Part shown: positions 9,303 through 17,827 of the stretch, piece after piece
How the letters are laid out: the number at the start of each line of letters is the position of its first letter
Position numbering within the stretch: position 1 is the stretch's first letter
Assembly: GCA_964441755.1 (NCBI GenBank)
Contig: CAYTVG010000003.1
Location: forward strand, 124,001 to 188,000
Reading direction: 5' to 3'
DNA length: 64,000 bases
Source of the DNA: JAUMBM01 sp964441755
Lineage (GTDB): Bacteria; Bacteroidota; Bacteroidia; Chitinophagales; Saprospiraceae
The notes under the pieces: model-generated
The model's database searches: none
The model's input: the letters and a program-made list of their open reading frames with translations, nothing else
What the model was told of the DNA's origin: nothing
Translations under genes and position numbers: made by a program

Positions 9303-10593
9303 TCTGCTCCTCTGGCTTTTCATACTTGTAACGCTGCTTCCACCAGGCCGCAAGCCGTGCCCGTATGGCCGCCTCAGCTCCCTGTGCAGGAGGATCGTAA
9401 AAAATATGGCCATCGAGCTGATCGGGTAAAAATTGTTGGTCAATAAAATTGCCGGGAAAATCGTGGGCATATTGATATCCCTGACTGTAGGCAAGGTTTT
9501 TCATCAACTGTGTGGGTGCATTGCGCAGGTGTAGTGGTACGGGCAAAGTCTCCTGACTTTTTATTTGTGCCAAAGCCGCGTCAATAGCCAGATAAGCGCT
9601 GTTACTTTTGGGCGACGTAGCCAGATAAATGGCCGCCTGCGACAAAATGATTCTGGATTCGGGCCAGCCTACTACCTGTACTGCCTGAAAAGCTGTCGTA
9701 GCCATCAAAAGTGCATTGGGGTTGGCCAGACCGATGTCTTCACTGGCTGCAATAATCATTCGGCGTGCAATGAATTTGACGTCTTCACCCCCCTCTATCA
9801 TTCGTGCCAACCAATAGACAGCTGCGTTCGGATCGCTGCCGCGGATGCTTTTGATGAAAGCACTGGCAATGTCATAGTGCTGTTCACCTCCTTTATCATA
9901 ACGGTGAATATTTTCCATCACGCAGGCTTCCACAAGCGCGTCATCAATGATCAGTGGCTTCTCTTCCATGGCCGTATCTGCCAGCAACTCCAGCAAATTG
10001 TAAAGGCGGCGGCCATCTCCGCCACTGAGGGAGAAGAGCGCCTTATACGAAGCTAGCTGAATGGACCGCTTTTGCAATACAACGTCTTCCTTGAGCGCTC
10101 TGTCAACCATACATGTAAGAGCAGTTTCGTCCAGTGGGTTCAATACATATACCTGACAACGGGAGAGCAGGGCAGGTATCACCTCAAAAGAGGGATTCTC
10201 CGTTGTAGCGCCAATAAGGGTGACAATCCCGGCTTCCACAGCCCCCAGCAATGAATCTTGCTGTGACTTACTGAAACGATGGATCTCGTCAATGAACAGA
10301 AGCGGGTTGGGGCCGTCAAAAAAACGGGAACGCCTGGCCTGGTCAATGGCATCGCGTACGTCTTTGACGCCCGCATGTATGGCACTAAGGGTGAAAAAAG
10401 GCACCTGCTGTGAAGTGGCCAGAATACGGGCTAAGGTTGTTTTTCCAACCCCCGGAGGACCCCAGAGAATAAATGAAGGCAGCCGGCCATGGCGCAGAGC
10501 CCGGCGGAGAAGCCCCTCTTCACCTACCAAATGCGCCTGACCAACATATTCGTCCAGTGTTTTGGGGCGCATTCTTTCTGCAAGAGGCTGCAT
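9295..10593 (-). CDS. rarA: Replication-associated recombination protein RarA (MgsA-type AAA+ ATPase)
   Basis: The protein has 432 residues from the ATG at 10593; the open frame continues upstream to 10794, but that part does not match the family. Sequence starts MQPLAERMRPKTLDEYVGQ, then Walker A GPPGVGKTTLA, Walker B LLFIDEIHRF, sensor 1 IGATTENPSF and the C-terminal MgsA domain (HYDIASAFIKSIRGSDPNAA, PVPLHLRNAP). RarA acts at stalled replication forks with SSB. A TAAGTTTG element with TTG 20 nt upstream (10764-10771, minus strand) predicts a leader of about 160 nt that contains two hairpins, the second resembling a terminator. Confidence 0.95.
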   Translation of the reverse strand: MQPLAERMRPKTLDEYVGQAHLVGEEGLLRRALRHGRLPSFILWGPPGVGKTTLARILATSQQVPFFTLSAIHAGVKDVRDAIDQARRSRFFDGPNPLLFIDEIHRFSKSQQDSLLGAVEAGIVTLIGATTENPSFEVIPALLSRCQVYVLNPLDETALTCMVDRALKEDVVLQKRSIQLASYKALFSLSGGDGRRLYNLLELLADTAMEEKPLIIDDALVEACVMENIHRYDKGGEQHYDIASAFIKSIRGSDPNAAVYWLARMIEGGEDVKFIARRMIIAASEDIGLANPNALLMATTAFQAVQVVGWPESRIILSQAAIYLATSPKSNSAYLAIDAALAQIKSQETLPVPLHLRNAPTQLMKNLAYSQGYQYAHDFPGNFIDQQFLPDQLDGHIFYDPPAQGAEAAIRARLAAWWKQRYKYEKPEEQTS

Positions 10594-10671
10594 GGCGTAT
10601 ATTGAAAAAGGTGGTAAGAATTCTGCAAAAAAACCAACAGATCGCTGAGGGAGGCAAAAAACACAAAAAGT

Positions 10672-10700
10672 GAGCCCTGTTGAAAAAAAATGCAGGGCTC
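10672..10700 (-). promoter_or_regulatory. Terminator-like hairpin in rarA leader (possible attenuator)
   Basis: On the minus strand an 8-bp stem GAGCCCTG/CAGGGCTC with a T-rich loop is followed by two T runs (ACTTTTTGTGTTTTTTG). It lies between the predicted rarA promoter and the rarA start, and downstream of a second GC-rich hairpin at 10740-10757. Confidence 0.5.
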
Positions 10701-10763
10701 CTTCACAAAACGCGCTCTCTCTGATGCAAAAAATAGCCTGCCGTCCGTCCGGACGGCTATGCG

Positions 10764-10771
10764 CAAACTTA
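10764..10771 (-). promoter_or_regulatory. TAnnTTTG promoter of rarA
   Basis: The minus strand reads TAAGTTTG with TTG at 10792-10794, separated by 20 nt, the spacing seen for other good promoters in this window. Confidence 0.6.
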
Positions 10772-10919
10772 CCAAAAAACAGCAAAAACAGCAAATATGT
10801 AAGTGAAACTTTTTTTATTTCTCCTGCAAGCCCACAGACTTAAAATTCTTTGGCTGTTCGGGCAAGAATTGAAAAAATCCGTATACTTGCATCACTTGTT
10901 TCACCATCACGATTGCCTT

Positions 10920-12533
10920 ATGAAAAGTTTTGTTTATATTGTTCTGCTGGCACTTAGCCCGTACACCAGCCTCGTTGCACAAGACAAATTCTTTGCAGTT
11001 GACCAAGTCCAGGATGTCAGAATCCTTTTCAAAGAAAATAACTGGCGCTATCTGCTGGACTCATTGCGATTCAACGGCGATGAAATGCTGCCCTGCAGCG
11101 TCGTCATCAATGGCGAAAAACTTCCGGTAGTAGCAGGTTTGCGCTATCGGGACGGTAGATCCTTCACCCCCGCGGGAAAACGGAACAGTCTTTTCATAAG
11201 CCTGAATTTCACGGATTCTACTTATCGCTGGCAAGGTAAGTCAGCCCTGCAGTTGTCTGCATCACTACGCGATCCGTCGATGATTCGGGAGGTTATTGCC
11301 AGTGAAATAACCACACAATACATTCCTTGCCCGCGTGCTAATTATGCAAAGGTTAGCATCAACGATGAAGCCTATGGTTTTTATGTGAATCTCGAGGTCA
11401 TTGATGATGCTTTCTTTAGCCGGCACTACGGAGGCAGCGCACCGGCCGGATACTTCGCCCAAAGCCAGGCAGCAGATTCTGCTCCTCCCGGTTGTGGCTC
11501 CAGAGTCTATGGATCCTTAATCCACGAAAGTAAAGAGGAGTGCCTCAGCCATAATTTTCTTGCCCTGCATGGAACTTCCTGGGATAGGCTCACCAATTTT
11601 ACCAGCAATCTTACAGGTGACGGAAAGGAAATTGAGCAGCTGCTGGTTGTTGATCAGGCTCTTTGGTATCTGGCAATCAATAATCTTATTGTTAATCTCA
11701 ATAGTTATCTGGGGGCTTTCGCAAATCCCTATTTCCTGCTGCTGAATGAACAACAACAGCTGTCTATGGTGCAGGGTGATCTGAATTTAGCTTTTGGCAG
11801 CTATAAAAATACAGGTCAGTTTCAGTCCGATTTAACCATAGAGGATCTTGCGCAACTGAACCCGCTCTTGCATGCAGACAATAGCCAGCGCCCCCTCATG
11901 CGACAGCTATTATCAAACGAATACTGGCGAAAGCGCTACCTTTCTCACTACCGGCTACTGCTTACCGATTGGTTTACCAACGGTAAGTTTAGCAGCAGAG
12001 CCAATGAACTTCATGATTTCATCAAGCCGTACATCAACGAAGACGGAAATCACTACTACTCCCCCGAAGAATTCGCAAAATCGCTCAATACCGTCATTGG
12101 TACACGCAGCAGAATTCCCGGTCTGGTGTCATTCATGGAAGCACGCACGGCCTGGCTAAAGAATCAGTCCGTCTACACCATACTGCCTCCTGAAATAAGT
12201 AACATAGGTGAGATGAGGCGACAAAAGCTTTCAAACCAGCGCATGGAGGAATTCAGAATTCATGCACACGCAGGTGGGTATGCGCGCAAAGTGACACTCT
12301 ATTATCGCTTCGACGCACAGGGAGCCTTTACTGCAACGCCTATGTTTGATGATGGCAAACACTATGACGAAGGCACAGGCGACGGAGTCTACGGTGCAGT
12401 TGTTAAACCGTCCGTAGAACAGTCCGTTATTCAGTATTTTATTGAAGCTGAAAATGCCGCAGCAGTATCGTTCTATCCTGCTCGTTATACCTACGAGTGG
12501 GTGCAAACCAACATTCAGGCAATCAATGAATAA
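10920..12533 (+). CDS. CotH-family protein with altered core motifs
   Basis: The protein has 537 residues from the ATG at 10920, where a signal peptide begins (MKSFVYIVLLALSPYTSLVA); the in-frame start at 10803 is less likely. The overall plan matches CotH atypical kinases and the neighbour downstream: LRDPSMIREVIASEI, PCPRANYAKVSIND, EAYGFYVNLEVIDDAFFS and QGDLNLAFGSY. However several positions conserved in the neighbour differ: KGNSS is RDGRS, NLDSY is NLNSY, HNYYLY is NPYFLL, and VVWDMN is MVQGDLN. The C-terminus has a beta domain with MFDDGKHYDEGTGDGVYG. I infer a CotH homologue that may have lost kinase activity. The stop overlaps the next start by 8 nt (ATGAATAA). Confidence 0.82.
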   Translation: MKSFVYIVLLALSPYTSLVAQDKFFAVDQVQDVRILFKENNWRYLLDSLRFNGDEMLPCSVVINGEKLPVVAGLRYRDGRSFTPAGKRNSLFISLNFTDSTYRWQGKSALQLSASLRDPSMIREVIASEITTQYIPCPRANYAKVSINDEAYGFYVNLEVIDDAFFSRHYGGSAPAGYFAQSQAADSAPPGCGSRVYGSLIHESKEECLSHNFLALHGTSWDRLTNFTSNLTGDGKEIEQLLVVDQALWYLAINNLIVNLNSYLGAFANPYFLLLNEQQQLSMVQGDLNLAFGSYKNTGQFQSDLTIEDLAQLNPLLHADNSQRPLMRQLLSNEYWRKRYLSHYRLLLTDWFTNGKFSSRANELHDFIKPYINEDGNHYYSPEEFAKSLNTVIGTRSRIPGLVSFMEARTAWLKNQSVYTILPPEISNIGEMRRQKLSNQRMEEFRIHAHAGGYARKVTLYYRFDAQGAFTATPMFDDGKHYDEGTGDGVYGAVVKPSVEQSVIQYFIEAENAAAVSFYPARYTYEWVQTNIQAINE

Positions 12534-14136
12534 ACTTCTTTTATGGGTGCTTGCCATGGTGGTGAGCACCTCAATGTCTGCTCAAAACTCTACTGCCAAA
12601 CAAGCAGAGGATCTGTACGTGCTTGAACGCGTAGTTAAAATTGAAATTGACTTTAAGCGTACGGACTGGCACAATCTGCTGGATTCGCTCAAAGACAGTG
12701 GTGATGAAAACCGCCTCCTGGCTGATGTACGTGTTAACGGGAAACTCTATACGGGTGCCGGCGTGCGCTACAAAGGCAACAGTTCATATTTTAATGTTCG
12801 CGAAAATGGCTTCAGTAAACTGCCCTTAAATATAAAAATTAATCAAACGGATCGAAATCTCAGGCTACCGGGTGGCTACACCACACTCAAGCTTTCTAAT
12901 GTTTTTCGAGATCCCAGCTTTGTAAGGGAAGTTCTCGCTTATGAGATAGCAGGACAGTATATGCCCTCCCCAAGAGCAAATTTTGCTAAAGTGTTTGCCA
13001 ATGGCCGGTTGCTGGGCCTCTATAATTTGAGCGAATCCGTAGATGATGACCTCATTGCCAAACTTTTTGGCAATGACCTGGGCGCACTGTTTAAGTGCGA
13101 CCCCAATTGGAACTTAGCAGTACCCGACAATTGCCCCAAATCCGATAAAGCAAGTCTTCAATACCTGGGACTAGACTCACTCTGCTATCAGGGTTTGTAC
13201 GAACCCAAGCGCAGTGGTGACTGGGCTGCTTTCATAGAACTCACGAGAGTACTCAAAGAAGAGCCCGCCAGTATTGAACGTGTCTTGCAAGTTGACGAAG
13301 TGCTTTGGATGCTGGCTTTCAATAATGCTATTGTCAATCTGGACAGCTACTCCGGCCAGCTATGTCACAATTACTATCTTTATCAGGATACCTTTGGCAT
13401 TTGGCATCCCGTTGTGTGGGACATGAACCTGGCATTTGGCGGTTTTCGTCGCACAGGCAATGAGCCTCCTTTGTCCAATCAGCAGATGCAGGAACTTAGT
13501 CCTTTTCTGCACTATGTGAGACCCCGCAACGAAAACAGACCACTGGTGACTGTTCTGCTTGATAATGAGCACTATCGCAGAATATACCTCGCCCATTTGC
13601 GCACTATCCTCGATGAATACCTGGCCAATGGTGTTTACCTTCAGCGCGCTAAAGCTATACAGGCATTAATCGCGCCGGAAGTCAAGGCTGACAGTAATCG
13701 CCTCTATCAGCTCGATGCTTTCCAAAAAAACATGACTGAGACCGTGGTCCTTGGTAACGAACCTATTATCGGTCTCGAAGAGCTGATGAGCAAGCGTACT
13801 GCCTATCTGCTGCAACACCCCTTGTTACAGAAAGAGGCACCTCTTATCCAGACACCTGTCGTCACCAAATTGGGAGGATCGCTGGGGGTTCAGGTCGCTG
13901 TGAGTGGCTGCCTTCGTACCAGCCTGTATTATCGGCAGAGTAGCAGCAAACCATGGCAACGGGTCGAAATGTTCGATGATGGCGGTCATTTTGACCAAAT
14001 GACCGGTGACGGTATATATGGAACGGAAATTCCTCTCTCTCCTCAGTTGCAATACTATATCGTAGCTGAAAACCAGCACCTGGCATCCCTGTCTCCTCGT
14101 CGTGCATCAAAAGTGTTTCATGTGTTTAAGTCGTGA
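12526..14136 (+). CDS. CotH-family protein (canonical kinase-like motifs), exported
   Basis: The protein has 536 residues from the ATG at 12526, inside the 3' end of its paralogue, with signal peptide MNKLLLWVLAMVVSTSMSA. It keeps the CotH signatures: GVRYKGNSSYF, the KLPLNIKIN strand, LKLSNVFRDPSFVREVLAYE, SPRANFAKVFANG, LGLYNLSESVDDDLI, NLDSYSG, HNYYLY and VVWDMNLAFGGF. CotH proteins are secreted atypical protein kinases in spore formers; in Bacteroidota the substrate is unknown. A C-terminal beta domain contains MFDDGGHFDQMTGDGIYG, also present in the upstream paralogue. No T9SS tail is visible in either. The pair is a tandem duplication, probably translated from one mRNA. Confidence 0.88.
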   Translation: MNKLLLWVLAMVVSTSMSAQNSTAKQAEDLYVLERVVKIEIDFKRTDWHNLLDSLKDSGDENRLLADVRVNGKLYTGAGVRYKGNSSYFNVRENGFSKLPLNIKINQTDRNLRLPGGYTTLKLSNVFRDPSFVREVLAYEIAGQYMPSPRANFAKVFANGRLLGLYNLSESVDDDLIAKLFGNDLGALFKCDPNWNLAVPDNCPKSDKASLQYLGLDSLCYQGLYEPKRSGDWAAFIELTRVLKEEPASIERVLQVDEVLWMLAFNNAIVNLDSYSGQLCHNYYLYQDTFGIWHPVVWDMNLAFGGFRRTGNEPPLSNQQMQELSPFLHYVRPRNENRPLVTVLLDNEHYRRIYLAHLRTILDEYLANGVYLQRAKAIQALIAPEVKADSNRLYQLDAFQKNMTETVVLGNEPIIGLEELMSKRTAYLLQHPLLQKEAPLIQTPVVTKLGGSLGVQVAVSGCLRTSLYYRQSSSKPWQRVEMFDDGGHFDQMTGDGIYGTEIPLSPQLQYYIVAENQHLASLSPRRASKVFHVFKS

Positions 14137-14324
14137 AACAGATGGAATTAGCTTCATCTTATTGGTTTGATTTACAGTTTTTTATTTGATTTTTTAACTA
14201 AAAACGCATCGTATTTTACCTTATTTCTGTATGACCCAAAGCTTGGCCGTTGGTCAAAATTGATACACTTTTGCCATCGTACTCAATGAAAGAGTTCTCT
14301 CTTTCTGCTTAAACCAACTGCAAC

Positions 14325-15377
14325 ATGGCAAAATTATCCTTTGGTGGCTATGAAGAGGACGTAGTCACCCGTGAAGAATTTCCACTCTCCAGTGCACGTG
14401 AGTTATTGAAAGATGAAACGATAGCGGTCATCGGTTATGGGGTGCAGGGGCCCGGTCAGGGGCTGAATCTGCGAGACAATGGTTTCAACGTAATCGTAGG
14501 GCAGCGACAGCCTAGTAATTCCTGGGATAAGGCCGTAGCCGATGGTTGGGTACCCGGTGTCAATCTGTTTGATATTGAAGAGGCTGCTTCACGAGCTACC
14601 ATCATACAGTACTTACTGTCCGATGCTGCACAAATTGCCCTGTGGCCTACCATACAGGCTCATTTAGCTCCCGGAAAAGCCTTGTACTTCTCCCACGGCT
14701 TTGGCATTACCTACAAGGATCGTACCGGCATTATCCCTCCTCCGGAAGTTGATGTTATTCTGGTGGCTCCCAAAGGATCCGGTACAAGTCTGCGGCGTCT
14801 TTTTGTCGAAGGACGAGGATTAAATGCAAGCTTCGCTGTCTTTCAGGATGCCACAGGCAAAGCACGCGAAAGAGCCATCGCACTGGGTATTGGTGTAGGT
14901 GCCGGATACTTGTTCGAAACAAGCTTCCAAAACGAAGTATTCAGCGACCTCACAGGCGAACGCGGAACGCTCATGGGAGCTATTCAGGGTATCTTTGCGG
15001 CTCAGTACGATTGCCTGCGCCAACGGGGGCACAGTCCTTCAGAGGCGTTTAATGAAACCGTAGAGGAACTCACCCAAAGTCTTATGCCTTTAGTAGCTGA
15101 GAATGGCATGGACTGGATGTATGCCAATTGTTCTACTACCGCCCAAAGGGGGGCGCTGGACTGGTGGAAAAAATTCCGCGATGCAGTAGCACCCGTATTT
15201 GATGAACTGTATGACAGTGTAGCCAGCGGCACAGAGGCGCAACGTTCGATAGATTCTAACAGCCAGCAAGATTATCGTAAAAAATTAGAGGAAGAATTGG
15301 CAGCGCTGAGGAATAGCGAGATGTGGCAGGCAGGACGTACAGTTCGTAGCCTTCGACCTGAAAATCAACCGGAATAA
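14325..15377 (+). CDS. ilvC: Ketol-acid reductoisomerase
   Basis: This 350-residue protein starts MAKLSFGGYEEDVVTREEFP and has the nucleotide-binding loop VIGYGVQGPGQGLNLRDNG, the phosphate-interacting GQRQPS that follows strand 2, and the knotted helical domain with SDLTGERGTLMGAIQGIFAAQ and a C-terminal NCSTTAQRGALDWW. It converts acetolactate into dihydroxyisovalerate with NAD(P)H in valine, leucine and isoleucine synthesis. It belongs to the class I-like short form used by many Bacteroidota. No other ilv or leu gene is nearby, so it seems to be transcribed alone. A loose promoter match (TACACTTTTG) lies at about 14264-14273. Confidence 0.95.
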   Translation: MAKLSFGGYEEDVVTREEFPLSSARELLKDETIAVIGYGVQGPGQGLNLRDNGFNVIVGQRQPSNSWDKAVADGWVPGVNLFDIEEAASRATIIQYLLSDAAQIALWPTIQAHLAPGKALYFSHGFGITYKDRTGIIPPPEVDVILVAPKGSGTSLRRLFVEGRGLNASFAVFQDATGKARERAIALGIGVGAGYLFETSFQNEVFSDLTGERGTLMGAIQGIFAAQYDCLRQRGHSPSEAFNETVEELTQSLMPLVAENGMDWMYANCSTTAQRGALDWWKKFRDAVAPVFDELYDSVASGTEAQRSIDSNSQQDYRKKLEEELAALRNSEMWQAGRTVRSLRPENQPE

Positions 15378-15439
15378 GCTGTTCGTTATATACAGTTACT
15401 GCAGTTCAACCGCGCTTTAACGGCTGTTGACTGTTTCAG

Positions 15440-15533
15440 GAGCGTGTGAGGGGTTTTCGGCCGCAAGCCCAAAGAAGTTATTCTTTCATGTGCTGTATGA
15501 CTAAGTCCGTAAAAAAGCCGTTCCAACACGCTC
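15440..15533. repeat. Imperfect inverted repeat between convergent ilvC and GNAT-like gene
   Basis: GAGCGTGT (15440-15447) pairs with ACACGCTC (15526-15533), and inside it CGGC (15458-15461) can pair with GCCG (15517-15520). The two stops at 15377 and 15596 are 218 nt apart, and nothing else is visible in the gap. It may be a remnant of a small mobile element or only a weak terminator. Confidence 0.35.
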
Positions 15534-15595
15534 GTATTTGCACTTAGGCTCCCAACAGCAACATAATGACAACTTTTGATAAGCAAGGGTAAACA

Positions 15596-16879
15596 TCACC
15601 CGTGCTTGTCAAAAGGATGTCGTTGAACCCATGCCCTTTGGGGGGAAAGCCATTGTATCAACAGCGGTGCCAGCCTGTGCATAGTGGACTGCCTGAACTT
15701 ATATCTTACTGTTAACTCAATAGGTATTGCCCCTACTGAACTTTTTATTTCCATGGCTGTCCGGGCAAAGTCTACCGCTCGATAACCTTGTGTGATTCCA
15801 ACATCCACCAGGTCATATAAAATATTAATATATGCCTGGTGGGAAATATTGTAACGCTTATCAAGCCCTAAATAATGCGCGTCCATTTTTGTATCATACA
15901 CGAGGGCTGTACTGAATGCAACCATATCTTCGCCATCATAATATGCCCAGAGTTGGTATTGCTCCCCAAGCCGCTGCTTCATTTTTGAAAAAAATGAAGG
16001 CTGCAGCCGCACAGGCGAAAAATCAGATTCTTCTACGACCTGCTCAAAAAGTGTCAGTAAGCGTGCTTCATGCTGCTGAATTTCTGCAAGCGACAGATTA
16101 CGCCTGTAAATGTTGTCCAACTTCTTTCTGGCTCGTTTGGCTCTTACACGATATTTTGAGTTCATATCCGCCAGATAATCCTCAAATTGTCGCCAATGGG
16201 GCTTTAAAGGTAGTACCATTGTCGGAAAGGTGCCAAGGGCTTCAAAAGATGTCCTTTCCCAGCCCCCTCCGGTATCTTCCAATTCTTTAGCAATGACGAT
16301 TGATATCCGTCTGCCTTGATCGGACAGATAAGCTGCAATACTTTCCAATGCATTACCCAATATGCCCGAGGGGATTTCTTTGGTTGAAAGCAAGCCGTGA
16401 TTGCCTGTAGCTACCATCTGGCCTCCCACCAATACCTGACAATCCAGACAGCTACTCACTTTTCTGCGGACAGAAGCCAAAGATTTATGGATAACAGAAG
16501 TGCCGGATTCCTTGTATCCCAATTGCATAGCAGGCTGAAAACTAAACATCTGAACCACCAAGCCAGCTATTAATTTACCGTGTTCGTGAATAAAGGCCAG
16601 TGATGTTTGAATACCCTTGGGGGGGACCTCAACCAACACGCGCAAAAATGCTGATTGGAGGTAGATGTCCTCACTAAGAACTGCAAGGCTATCCCAACTT
16701 TTCCAGTTATCTTCTGCAGGAAACTCACAAAAGGTAAGCTGCCAGCCCGGAGATCCAAGAGGCAGTACGACGCTGTCTTTCGCCTTAAGCAGAGAACTGC
16801 GCAAATAAAGGGCAGTTGGCTGACTACAGATTTTTTGGTGGATAGCCCTGGTAACAGCAGTGCTGATAAAAAAATCCAT
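15596..16879 (-). CDS. GNAT/FemAB-like acyltransferase-fold protein of unknown substrate
   Basis: This 427-residue cytoplasmic protein has a C-terminal half resembling the FemAB/GNAT fold (peptidogalycan-type) proteins: LADMNSKYRVRAKRARKKL, the middle FFSKMKQRLGEQYQLWAYYD, DMVAFSTALVYDTKMDAHYL and LDKRYNISHQAYINILYDLV. The basic run RVRAKRARKKLD is a typical family feature. The first 200 residues are less recognisable. Substrate and pathway are unknown, and no neighbouring gene helps. It runs convergently towards ilvC, and its start is followed on the other side by a gap of 277 nt before the cytochrome gene. Confidence 0.65.
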   Translation of the reverse strand: MDFFISTAVTRAIHQKICSQPTALYLRSSLLKAKDSVVLPLGSPGWQLTFCEFPAEDNWKSWDSLAVLSEDIYLQSAFLRVLVEVPPKGIQTSLAFIHEHGKLIAGLVVQMFSFQPAMQLGYKESGTSVIHKSLASVRRKVSSCLDCQVLVGGQMVATGNHGLLSTKEIPSGILGNALESIAAYLSDQGRRISIVIAKELEDTGGGWERTSFEALGTFPTMVLPLKPHWRQFEDYLADMNSKYRVRAKRARKKLDNIYRRNLSLAEIQQHEARLLTLFEQVVEESDFSPVRLQPSFFSKMKQRLGEQYQLWAYYDGEDMVAFSTALVYDTKMDAHYLGLDKRYNISHQAYINILYDLVDVGITQGYRAVDFARTAMEIKSSVGAIPIELTVRYKFRQSTMHRLAPLLIQWLSPQRAWVQRHPFDKHG

Positions 16880-16962
16880 AATGTATCAACTCAGTATTTA
16901 ACTAAGGAGATAACTCCCCATAGGTTTCCGATAATAAAAAAATGCAGTAGCATACGGCTTGA

Positions 16963-17154
16963 TTAATTGTTTCCAATTACGATGCGTTTGCTGAATTTTA
17001 TTCCCAGGCCAACTACGCTCTGAGGTATCTTAAACAAGCAAAGTCTTTGATTGGTTGTAAATAAATAGAGCCCGGTAGGCCGCCATTTTGTAACGCATGT
17101 GAGATTGGTTGATCCGATTGTATACTCAAAGATTATTACATTAACTTCTATCAT
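16963..17154 (-). pseudogene. Possible remnant of a T9SS-type C-terminal tail
   Basis: A 63-codon minus-strand frame between the GNAT-like gene and the cytochrome gene reads TKWRPTGLYLFTTNQRLC, which resembles the W.xGxYxx end of type A T9SS sorting domains. It has no preceding cargo domain and no signal peptide, so if real it is a fragment. The match is short and may be chance. Confidence 0.2.
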
Positions 17155-17156
17155 AC

Positions 17157-17582
17157 ATGAAAATGAATAAGATATGTCGGTTGGTCATTTTGGCCTGCTG
17201 TGGTACGCTGCTGGTTCAGTGTAGTGAACATCCCTACCAACAGGGGGAAATTTTATACGAAAATTATTGCGCGAACTGTCACATGAGCGACGGTAGCGGG
17301 CTGGCAGGTATTATCCCTCCTTTGGCGGGCGCAGATTATTGGGCCAGCCACCAGGATGAACTTGCCTGTCTGATCAGGTATGGAATTGCGGACACCATCC
17401 ATGTTAACGGTAAGCAATATGCCAACAAAATGGAAGGAATTCCGCAATTGACAGATTTTGAAATTGCCAACATTATCAATTATATCAATCAGGCTTGGGG
17501 CCATCAACTTGGCAGGGTAGATATAGCGCTGATCAGGCAGCAACTAGTCGATTGCCTGCCCGATTATTATCCCCGCCAATGA
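17157..17582 (+). CDS. Lipoprotein class I cytochrome c
   Basis: This 141-residue protein has a lipoprotein signal (LVILACCGTLLVQCS, lipobox Cys near residue 22), then a single heme-binding motif CANCH within ENYCANCHMSDGSG and a distal KMEGIPQLTDFEIANII segment whose Met is the likely axial ligand. This is the usual arrangement of small electron-transfer cytochromes c. It should sit in the periplasm anchored to a membrane, passing electrons between a donor such as the bc-type complex and an oxidase. The partner is not in the window. The gene is on its own. Confidence 0.9.
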   Translation: MKMNKICRLVILACCGTLLVQCSEHPYQQGEILYENYCANCHMSDGSGLAGIIPPLAGADYWASHQDELACLIRYGIADTIHVNGKQYANKMEGIPQLTDFEIANIINYINQAWGHQLGRVDIALIRQQLVDCLPDYYPRQ

Positions 17583-17827
17583 GCCCGCTTTGCTGTTAAA
17601 AAAGGTGTATTCCGGAGTTTCTGCCGAAAAGAAAAATCGTGGTGTTTTTCACGCGTTTTTACGTTTTGAAAGAAATATGACCAGCACCATTATGTGCAGA
17701 AAGGTACAAACTGCCAAAAAAGAAGGATTTTGAGCATGGTAAAAAGAATCTGAACACGCTTTTAGCAATAATTATTACTTCAGTTACCTGAGGAATCGTT
17801 ACTTTGCAGCAAATTAAATGCCCTTTC

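Noticed and set aside
10803..10919. Upstream extension of the first CotH gene
   Set aside because: The signal peptide starts at 10920, and the extension overlaps the promoter region.
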